64,000 bases of DNA from Anaerolineales bacterium. GTDB lineage: Bacteria; Chloroflexota; Anaerolineae; Anaerolineales; Villigracilaceae. The first letter of the stretch is position 1; each line of letters begins with the position of its first letter. A model generated the notes under the pieces. That model saw only the letters and a program-made list of their open reading frames with translations, did not search any database and was not told the DNA's origin. The DNA lies in contig CP129480.1 in NCBI GenBank assembly GCA_030583885.1, positions 1,612,001-1,676,000 on the forward strand, in the 5' to 3' direction. Shown here in pieces: positions 1 to 6,106 of this stretch. The translations under genes were made by a program, and so were the position numbers.

Positions 1-776
1 GGGCCGAGAATTTCGTCAACGAGATCATCTGGGCATATCACGGACCCTCCCCGATCAAGACTGCGTTCAACCGCAAGCACGACACAATTCTGTTTTATGC
101 AAAAAGCAGGGATTACGTCTTTAATGCGGATGATGTCCGTGAGCCGTATAACCCGAACACCGTGGCAACCTTCAAAGCCTCACGCAAGGCGGGTTTCGGT
201 AAAGTCCCTGATCTGGAACGCGGCAAGGTGCCTGAGGATTGGTGGTATTTTCCAGTGGTCGCGCGCCTGCACAATGAACGTACGGGATACCCGACCCAAA
301 AACCTGAAGCCTTGCTGGAAAGAATCATTCGCGCCTCTTCGAATAAAAACGACCTTGTGGCGGATTTTTTCTGCGGCTCGGGGACCACGTCCCTTGTGGC
401 GGCAAGGAACGGGCGCAAATTCATCACCTGCGATGAATCCGTGCGGGCGGTGCAAACAGCGCGCGCGAGACTGGCTGAAACATCGTCCGTTTTTTCATTT
501 GAGCGCGACTCTGCAATAAAAAATGTGGTTGCGTATAAATCAAAAATAATAAAGGTGAATTTATCCGACGGTTATGTCAGGCTGGATACCTCCTTCGATG
601 TGGATTTTTGGGAGGTCGACCCTGATTGGGACGGGAAACTGTTCAAGAGTGCGGCACAGGCTCAACGTCACATGCGAAGCGGTACACTTCCCCTGGAACT
701 TAAAATAAAAATCGGAGGCAATGTCTGCATCCGATTGGTAACCGTTCAGGGAAAACAGTTTCAGTTAAACATCTAG
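1..776 (+). CDS. DNA methyltransferase (N4/N6 amino type), 3' part only
   Basis: This gene runs in from the left edge; about 257 residues are visible, with no start in the window. It is an S-adenosylmethionine-dependent DNA methyltransferase. The segment PTQKPEALLERII leads into the cofactor loop ADFFCGSGTT at about visible residues 115-130. The loop lies near the C-terminus of the catalytic domain, so the catalytic DPPY-type motif should lie upstream, outside the window. That is the beta-class order. After the catalytic domain there is an extra tail of about 95 residues that I cannot assign (it includes FWEVDPDWDGKLF). No restriction endonuclease gene follows: the next gene is convergent and overlaps the stop by 12 bp. 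It could be an orphan methylase or part of a restriction system lying to the left. Confidence 0.82.
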   Translation, partial: AENFVNEIIWAYHGPSPIKTAFNRKHDTILFYAKSRDYVFNADDVREPYNPNTVATFKASRKAGFGKVPDLERGKVPEDWWYFPVVARLHNERTGYPTQKPEALLERIIRASSNKNDLVADFFCGSGTTSLVAARNGRKFITCDESVRAVQTARARLAETSSVFSFERDSAIKNVVAYKSKIIKVNLSDGYVRLDTSFDVDFWEVDPDWDGKLFKSAAQAQRHMRSGTLPLELKIKIGGNVCIRLVTVQGKQFQLNI

Positions 777-1421
777 GCGGTAGCCGACGCCACGGATGGT
801 TTTCAGGAATTTTGGGTTATCGGGGTCGAGCTCGATGGCGCGGCGCAGCCAGGAGATGTGCACATCCAGGGTGCGTGTGTCGCCGGTGTAGTTGGTTTCC
901 CAGGCTTTTTTGAAGAGGGGTTCGCGTTCCACCACTTCGCCGTGTTTGTCCATCAATAACTGCAACAGCGTAACCAGGCGCGGGGTCAGTTTTGTGCTTT
1001 TACCGAGACTGCGCACGCGGCGTTTTTCAAGGTCGAGCCGAATGGGACCGACGTGCAGGATGTTCTTTCCGTCACCGGGCAGAAGCGGTTTGATGCGGTT
1101 GACAAGTTTTTGCACGGTGAAGGGCAAATACAGGACCGCGTCCGCCGCATCCTTGTTGACCTCGCGGTCTTCATCGAGGATCAGGATAATTGGCAGTTTT
1201 GAGTCCTTTTCGTGCAGGGACTGGCAGATGCGCAGTCCGGTGCTGCGCAGGGAGGCCGCATTGATGATGACCAGGCTCGGGCTTACCTCCTTCAGCAATG
1301 CAACCGCTTTACTGCCGTTTTGGGCAATGTGTACATCAAATCCCTTCTTCTGCAAATCGGAGGCAAAAGAAGGGATCTCGGCGTGTTTAACTTCAATGAC
1401 CAGAAGTGTGGTGGTCTTCAT
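765..1421 (-). CDS. OmpR-type DNA-binding protein with degenerate receiver
   Basis: A 218-residue transcription regulator. Residues 1-110 have the size and pattern of a response-regulator receiver. The C-terminal ~100 residues form a winged helix of the OmpR/PhoB type (LTPRLVTLLQLLM, the TRTLDVHISWLRRAI recognition helix, and TIRGVGYRL at the end). The receiver seems unable to take phosphate in the usual way. The acidic pair expected after the first strand is replaced (LLVIEVKHAE), and the position of the phospho-acceptor Asp reads Asn (LVIINAAS). No histidine kinase is adjacent. It probably binds DNA independently of phosphorylation or responds to another input (inference). The gene is convergent with the methyltransferase. 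Confidence 0.85.
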   Translation of the reverse strand: MKTTTLLVIEVKHAEIPSFASDLQKKGFDVHIAQNGSKAVALLKEVSPSLVIINAASLRSTGLRICQSLHEKDSKLPIILILDEDREVNKDAADAVLYLPFTVQKLVNRIKPLLPGDGKNILHVGPIRLDLEKRRVRSLGKSTKLTPRLVTLLQLLMDKHGEVVEREPLFKKAWETNYTGDTRTLDVHISWLRRAIELDPDNPKFLKTIRGVGYRLDV

Positions 1422-1603
1422 AATAGGTTTTGAATAAGGCCTGTTTTGAAAAGGAATTTTACCCGCACAAGGTTAAATTTGTAAACTTAAGTTCGTTAAG
1501 GTATTTGCATTATACACCAAATCTTAATAAACGCTTTCACTCATTGGTACTAGTTTCATTAAGGTTGCAGGGACATCCTTTTTTGCAAAGCGGCCCATAG
1601 TGC

Positions 1604-1632
1604 TTGACTTTTTTATGGTTACTTGGTACTAT
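1604..1632 (+). promoter_or_regulatory. Sigma-70-type promoter of the initiator tRNA
   Basis: A -35 box TTGACT (1604-1609) and a -10 box TACTAT (1627-1632) are separated by 17 bp. The pair lies 21 bp upstream of the tRNA, so transcription would begin about 14 bp before the mature 5' end. The -10 box overlaps a TTGGTACTAT sequence that also occurs nearby at 1543. Confidence 0.65.
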
Positions 1633-1652
1633 CGGCGGGCTAAACCAACCGA

Positions 1653-1724
1653 TGCGGGGTGGAGCAGTGGCAGCTCGTCGGGCTCATAACCCGAAGGTCG
1701 CAGGTTCAAGTCCTGCCCCCGCTA
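1653..1724 (+). tRNA. Initiator tRNA-fMet (CAT anticodon)
   Basis: The sequence folds as a complete tRNA: acceptor TGCGGGG/CCCCGCT, D stem GAGC/GCTC, anticodon stem TCGGG/CCCGA with loop CTCATAA, and T stem GCAGG/CCTGC with loop TTCAAGT. Initiator hallmarks are present: three consecutive G-C pairs next to the anticodon loop, an A11-U24 pair, and a mismatch at the first acceptor pair (U1 against U72). The discriminator is A. The following bases are CTA, so the CCA end is not encoded and must be added by nucleotidyltransferase. Confidence 0.95.
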
Positions 1725-1741
1725 CTACACGTCAACCGAAG

Positions 1742-1781
1742 ACCGCCAGGCTCTGCGAAAACAGGCTGCCCGGCGGTTTTT
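1742..1781 (+). terminator. Rho-independent terminator after tRNA-fMet
   Basis: ACCGCC (1742-1747) pairs with GGCGGT (1772-1777), with further weak pairing inside. A run of five T follows directly. It lies 18 bp downstream of the tRNA and would end its transcript before the next gene. Confidence 0.6.
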
Positions 1782-1841
1782 GATTCGGCGCGAGGGGAAG
1801 ATGTTATACTGAATCCAGGATTGATCCAGGGATGATGTACC

Positions 1842-2540
1842 ATGAAATTTCGGATTGGAATCGAGAACAACAACGAAGGCGTCCGTTCCATTGCATGGGT
1901 GCTCGAGCATCCGGGTTGTTATGCCTATGGGAAAAATGAGCAGGAGGCCCTTGCCAATGCAGTCAATGCGATTGCGGAATACGCAACGTGGATCGGGCGG
2001 CATGGAGTGTCATGGCTGCCCGGGAATTTAAAAATTGAACTTCAGGCCGGGCAGGCATGGACGGATTATCAAATCAACGAGGATTTTGAACGGGTGGATG
2101 AAGGTGGTTATGACGTGGATCCATTCTTTGAGCATGACTGGAAACCACTCACTGCCGTCGATATCGAACGCGGACGAAAACTGCTGTCATGGTCGCGCGC
2201 AGACTTGATGAATGTCATCGAAAGCCTGACTCCGGAACAATGGGAAATCAAAAGGGAGGGCGAGCGCTGGGATGTTGCAGGCATCGTCAACCACATCGGC
2301 GGCGCGGAGTGGTGGTATCTGGACCGGCTTGGCCTGGCATTTCCAAAGGCGGAAGTGCCGAAAGAGCCGCTCGCGCGCCTTGAAAAAGTCCGTACATTGA
2401 TGATTGAACGATTGCCGGCATTCAGGGATTCAAAGCAAGTGGTTGGAGTGGATGGCGAGTTCTGGAGTCCGCGCAAGGTGTTGCGCCGCGCGCTCTGGCA
2501 CGAACGCGATCATACCGAACATATTCGGAAGTTATTGTGA
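1842..2540 (+). CDS. HicB-like / DinB-like fusion protein
   Basis: A 232-residue two-part protein. Residues 1-60 resemble the partially degraded RNase H fold of HicB antitoxins (YGKNEQEALANAVNAIAEY, the usual Ala-rich helix). Residues ~100-232 resemble the DinB/YfiT four-helix bundle: a helix around LTPEQWEIK, a histidine in AGIVNHIGGAEWW, and a closing ALWHERDHTEHIRKL whose histidines fit the metal-binding triad. DinB-like proteins are metal-binding and often thiol-dependent enzymes; the substrate is unknown. No HicA-type toxin is adjacent, so the N-terminal part is more likely a small-molecule or protein-binding module than a true antitoxin (inference). The ATG at 1842 is preceded by only a weak ribosome-binding site. 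Confidence 0.7.
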   Translation: MKFRIGIENNNEGVRSIAWVLEHPGCYAYGKNEQEALANAVNAIAEYATWIGRHGVSWLPGNLKIELQAGQAWTDYQINEDFERVDEGGYDVDPFFEHDWKPLTAVDIERGRKLLSWSRADLMNVIESLTPEQWEIKREGERWDVAGIVNHIGGAEWWYLDRLGLAFPKAEVPKEPLARLEKVRTLMIERLPAFRDSKQVVGVDGEFWSPRKVLRRALWHERDHTEHIRKLL

Positions 2541-2546
2541 GCCGTC

Positions 2547-3329
2547 TCACCACTCGCAGCCTGGTGTCGTGCTGATCCCCGCGGATTTGCCGATGCGTTT
2601 GTACATGGTTACATTGGTGAACGGCTCGCCAAGAATTCCAGCGTGGATCGCCCATGATCGTTTGCGGATGCTGTTGGCGGCTTCAGGGTTGCGGAACGGG
2701 GTCGAGCCGTCCAATTGCGAGTGCAGGTCGCCGCGGGGTTGAAACCCCGTGTGGATGCTTTCCATCAGGCGTTTGCCCATTTGATAGGCGAAGCCATAGC
2801 GCTCAAAGATGACCGCGTTGTGATAATACAAGGGCTCGACGAAATACACATCATGCCCCAGCGATGTGACAAACTCCTCAAATGCTACGACAGCCTGGCC
2901 CAGCATCTTGAGCCCGCTGCGCACCTGACCTGGAGCCAGTCCCGCCTCACAAGCCTTTGCCTCCGCTTCGATATTGCGCTTCAAAATCCCGAACTTGGTC
3001 GGCGTGCCGTCGGGCATTTTATCCACATCAAAGCGGGGGGCGGCGGGGTCGTTGAGAATGTACAGCAGGACATGGATTTGCCCGTTCATCGTATCGGTTA
3101 GGTGGGCGTATAGGACCGGGTCGGGGAAATCGGCCTTGTGGTACAGCCGCATCTCCACATCCGTGGAACCTTTGGCAAAACGGAATTGCAACAGGTTGTA
3201 CCCCGCGGCGGAGGTGAGTGGAGGAATGTTGAATTTATCCAGCAGATCCTGTGGAATGTATTTGGCGTAGATCGCCCGTTTTTCAGGGTCGGGCAGCAGG
3301 TTGATCCCACCAATGGTTGAAGGGGGCAT
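2547..3329 (-). CDS. Conserved protein of unknown function
   Basis: A 260-residue soluble protein with no signal peptide or membrane helix. I do not recognise a family with confidence. The tail end (VIFERYGFAYQMGKRLMESI) is loosely reminiscent of the last strands of GNAT acetyltransferases, but the acetyl-CoA loop is not evident. Tyr, Phe and His are frequent in the middle part (FVEPLYYHNAVIFERYGF). The gene lies 11 bp downstream of smpB on the same strand, so the two may be co-transcribed. Its stop lies 6 bp from the stop of the convergent HicB/DinB gene. Confidence 0.6.
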   Translation of the reverse strand: MPPSTIGGINLLPDPEKRAIYAKYIPQDLLDKFNIPPLTSAAGYNLLQFRFAKGSTDVEMRLYHKADFPDPVLYAHLTDTMNGQIHVLLYILNDPAAPRFDVDKMPDGTPTKFGILKRNIEAEAKACEAGLAPGQVRSGLKMLGQAVVAFEEFVTSLGHDVYFVEPLYYHNAVIFERYGFAYQMGKRLMESIHTGFQPRGDLHSQLDGSTPFRNPEAANSIRKRSWAIHAGILGEPFTNVTMYKRIGKSAGISTTPGCEW

Positions 3330-3340
3330 TTGGTTTCCTT

Positions 3341-3802
3341 CTATCTCACTCGCATGGCTCGTTCTTTATCGCGCGCTTCGTCACGTTTGGCGATGGTGGC
3401 GCGTTTGTCGTAGGCCTTTTTGCCTTTGGCGATGGCGATCTCTACTTTGGCGCGCCCGTCCTTGAGATAAACCCGGAGCGGGACAATGGTCATGCCTTTG
3501 ATGCGGACATTATTCCACAACTCGCGGATCTCTTTTTTATGCAGAAGCAGGCGGCGCTTGCGGCGCGGTTCGTGATTAAAGAACTTACCCGCCTGTTCGT
3601 AGGGGGCAATGTGGGCTTCGAGCAGCCAGGCTTGCTCGCCGTTCTGCACATCCACGTAGGATTCCTGGATGCTGATCTGCCCCGCGCGGATGGATTTTAT
3701 CTCCGATCCCTGCAGGGCGATGCCAGCCTCAAACTTTTCGATGAGGGTATATTCAAAACCGGCTTTGCGGTTGGTGGCGATGATCTTGATGTTTTCAGTC
3801 AC
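3341..3802 (-). CDS. smpB: SsrA-binding protein SmpB
   Basis: 153 residues, the usual length for SmpB. SmpB binds tmRNA and is needed for trans-translation, the rescue of ribosomes stalled on broken mRNA. Diagnostic segments are ATNRKAGFEYTLIEKFEAG near the N-terminus, ALQGSEIKSIR, the segment HEPRRKRRLLLHKKEI, and a basic C-terminal tail (GKKAYDKRATIAKRDEARD) that occupies the mRNA channel in family members. The tmRNA gene itself is not visible in this window. Confidence 0.96.
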   Translation of the reverse strand: MTENIKIIATNRKAGFEYTLIEKFEAGIALQGSEIKSIRAGQISIQESYVDVQNGEQAWLLEAHIAPYEQAGKFFNHEPRRKRRLLLHKKEIRELWNNVRIKGMTIVPLRVYLKDGRAKVEIAIAKGKKAYDKRATIAKRDEARDKERAMRVR

Positions 3803-3830
3803 TGAATGATTTTAGCATGGAATGAATGCT

Positions 3831-3908
3831 GGTCTCGATATGGCGGCTGGTTGAGTAGTCCTGAAGGGATTATCAAAACCAGCCGCCATATCGACCACCG
3901 TTTTTTTT
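3831..3908. repeat. Palindromic element between smpB and the MFS gene
   Basis: TCGATATGGCGGCTGGTT (3835-3852) is the exact reverse complement of 3877-3894, with a 24-base loop that includes GAGTAGTCCTGAAGGGA. A run of eight T (3901-3908) follows on the plus strand, although both neighbouring genes are on the minus strand. The inner part (TGGTTGAGTAGT ... ATCAAAACCAG) recurs in diverged form at 53649-53697, so this is probably a dispersed repeat that may also act as a terminator for the MFS gene. Confidence 0.7.
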
Positions 3909-5162
3909 CTATCCCCATTTGAGCAGGATGATGCCCGCAACAATTCGCAAGACACCAAATAAGATGAGCGCGGGGGCAAGCCCGATCATATCCGCAATGA
4001 GCGGCCCTGCAATGGAGCTGCTCAGCACGGCGAAGTTGAACATGATGGTGTACCATGCCAGATGCGAGGGACGGTCATGAGCCGGGATGTTTTCGAGCAT
4101 GTAGTTGGCATACGCACCGTTGACCAGCGCGAACAGGAATCCGCCGAGGAAGGAAAGCGCGTAATAATGCAGGACGTTCTGTGCGAACGCCAGCATGATG
4201 GGGTATGTCGACATCCCGATCACGCCCCAACCCGTCACCTGTTTGTGGCCGTACCGGTTGACGATGCGCCCCAGTTGTGTGGAGGTCATCAGTACGGACA
4301 GGTAGTAAAGCGCCATGCCGTTGCCAAGATGACTGTCGTTAAGGTTGAGGACGCGTACATTGAAGAGGGGATAGATGGGGTTGGATAGGTAATGCACCAG
4401 GTGAAAGATAAACAATGCCAGCAGGACGTTCTTGAAATGCGTTTTCCATACATCGAGGCGGAGGAGGCCGGCAATGCCGCGGGGGAATCCTGTTTGGGAT
4501 TCAGAATCAAGTGCCGGCGGAGGGGGAAGCGGGGCGGTGTCGCCCTTTGCCGGGCGGATGCGGTAGATGTGGTAACTGCTCATCGCCGCGCCGACGGCCC
4601 CGATCGCAAAAACGATTTGATACCCCGTGGGGGAGGGCATCGCTTTGAGCAGGATTCCCGAGATCAGGGAGGTGAGCATGTAGGCGATGGCGAAGGTGAC
4701 GTTGCGTGTACCTGCCACGCGCGCGCGAAAGCGGTCTGGGACGGCTTCCGCGAAGAGGGCGTTGAAGCCGACGCCGAGCGGGGTGAGAGGGATCGCCATG
4801 AGAAAGGTCAGGCTGATGAGCGCCCAGATCTGGCCTTGCGCGTCGAAGAGCCAAGGCAGCGGGATCCACAGGAAGTAGCCTATGCGGAAAGCGATGGAGG
4901 ACCAGAAAACCGCCTGCCCCGTTTTTCGTTTGCTGACCCAGTGCCCGGCGGGGATGGCAAGGAAAAGGCTGACGATGGCAGAGGTGGCCGTGAGCAGGCC
5001 GATCTGCAAGCCGCTCGCGCCGAGGCGCGTGGCATAGACGTTGACGAAGTTGATGGCGGTTCCGCTCAACACGCCAAACCAGGCGATGTCGAGATAGAGG
5101 TTCCTGAAGTTCGAACGGTATTTTTCGGGGATGTCGGATTGTCGAAACAGGTTGAAACGCAT
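3909..5162 (-). CDS. Major facilitator superfamily transporter
   Basis: 417 residues, with hydrophobic segments spaced as in a 12-helix MFS carrier. The loop between helices 2 and 3 (AGHWVSKRKTGQAVFW) fits the basic MFS loop signature. The two halves are joined by a polar stretch containing PLPPPPALDSESQ at about residues 205-220. The substrate cannot be told from the sequence; the overall appearance is that of drug/metabolite exporters. The product starts with a soluble, charged stretch (FRQSDIPEKYRSNFRN), common in bacterial DHA-type carriers. It stands alone, separated from the following two-component genes by about 250 bp. Confidence 0.88.
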   Translation of the reverse strand: MRFNLFRQSDIPEKYRSNFRNLYLDIAWFGVLSGTAINFVNVYATRLGASGLQIGLLTATSAIVSLFLAIPAGHWVSKRKTGQAVFWSSIAFRIGYFLWIPLPWLFDAQGQIWALISLTFLMAIPLTPLGVGFNALFAEAVPDRFRARVAGTRNVTFAIAYMLTSLISGILLKAMPSPTGYQIVFAIGAVGAAMSSYHIYRIRPAKGDTAPLPPPPALDSESQTGFPRGIAGLLRLDVWKTHFKNVLLALFIFHLVHYLSNPIYPLFNVRVLNLNDSHLGNGMALYYLSVLMTSTQLGRIVNRYGHKQVTGWGVIGMSTYPIMLAFAQNVLHYYALSFLGGFLFALVNGAYANYMLENIPAHDRPSHLAWYTIMFNFAVLSSSIAGPLIADMIGLAPALILFGVLRIVAGIILLKWG

Positions 5163-5309
5163 GGGAAGGATTATAACAATATCTGTTTTTTGGCGCTTTG
5201 ACCCGGCTCAGCACAAGTTTTGGATTAAGATTGTGGGATGTTCAATCTTAAACGACGCTCATCGCTGAATGGGCGCGGACCATTTCGGATGTGGCGGGGA
5301 GCGAGGAAA

Positions 5310-5352
5310 TTCGGTCTGCGCATCCGGCGGAGGGGTTACACTACAGACCGAA
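5310..5352. other. Stem-loop between the response-regulator and MFS genes
   Basis: TTCGGTCTG (5310-5318) pairs exactly with CAGACCGAA (5344-5352) across a 25-base loop. It lies in the 253-bp gap after the NarL-type regulator and before the MFS gene, both on the minus strand. There is no strong T run, so it may be an inefficient terminator or a leader structure. I see nothing else in the gap. Confidence 0.35.
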
Positions 5353-5415
5353 GTTGATGTTGGGATCATATGGCAAAACGAAATAAAACTGCACGGCAAC
5401 CCTGAAAAGACCCGT

Positions 5416-6069
5416 CTACTCGTTCTTCAGGTCGGCCAATCCCTCCCGCAAGGCAAACAATGCCGCCTGCGTGCGATTCGCCAGGTGCAATTTTCCAAGA
5501 ATATTCCGCACGTGCGTTCGCACCGTCCATTCGCTTAGACATAACCGCGCGGCGATTTCCTGGTTGGTCAATCCCTGTGCGACGAGTTTCAACACTTCCA
5601 GTTCGCGCTCCGAGAGGGGATTCTCAACGGGCGGCAGGTCGGATGGACGGTTGATCTCCCGAATTAATTGCAGGGCGATGCTCGGGTGCAGGGAGGCTTC
5701 GCCACGATGCACATCGTGAATGGCTGTGAGCAATTGCTGGGGCGAGGAGTCTTTTAATAAGTACCCCAGCGCTCCTGCGCGAATGGCGGGAAAGACCTTG
5801 TCCTCGTCTGAAAAACTGGTCAACACTAAAATGGATATATCGGGATGCGCGTGTTTAATTTCGCTGATGGCTTGCAGGCCGTCCTTTACCGGCATGACCA
5901 GGTCCATAAGAACCACATCGGGTTTAAGTTCCCCGCTTTTCCGCACCGCCTCCTCGCCATCCACTGCCTCCCCAACCAGTTCCAGGTCTGGTTCGGTGGC
6001 GATCAGCGTGCGGAGGCTATCTCGAACGATGGGATGATCATCGGCGACCAATACGCGTATGGTTTTCAT
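5416..6069 (-). CDS. NarL/FixJ-family response regulator
   Basis: 217 residues from the ATG at 6069, chosen because the receiver fold begins immediately (MKTIRVLVADDHPIV). An upstream ATG at 6120 would add 17 residues without domain support and overlap the kinase gene. The receiver has the acidic pair (ADDH), the phospho-acceptor Asp in VVLMDLVMP and the conserved Lys in LLKDSSP. The C-terminus is a LuxR-type helix-turn-helix (LSERELEVLKLVAQGLTNQEIAARL, then WTVRTHVRNILGKL). It lies 37 bp behind the sensor kinase gene and is almost certainly its partner. Target genes are not evident. Confidence 0.93.
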   Translation of the reverse strand: MKTIRVLVADDHPIVRDSLRTLIATEPDLELVGEAVDGEEAVRKSGELKPDVVLMDLVMPVKDGLQAISEIKHAHPDISILVLTSFSDEDKVFPAIRAGALGYLLKDSSPQQLLTAIHDVHRGEASLHPSIALQLIREINRPSDLPPVENPLSERELEVLKLVAQGLTNQEIAARLCLSEWTVRTHVRNILGKLHLANRTQAALFALREGLADLKNE

Positions 6070-6106
6070 TCCAAGTATGTTGTCTCCATCTTTCAAGTCT
6101 AACCGA

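Noticed and set aside
4392..5201. Plus-strand open frame of 269 codons opposite the MFS gene
   Set aside because: Highly charged Gly/Asp/Arg-rich translation with no fold; the opposite strand encodes a clear membrane transporter.
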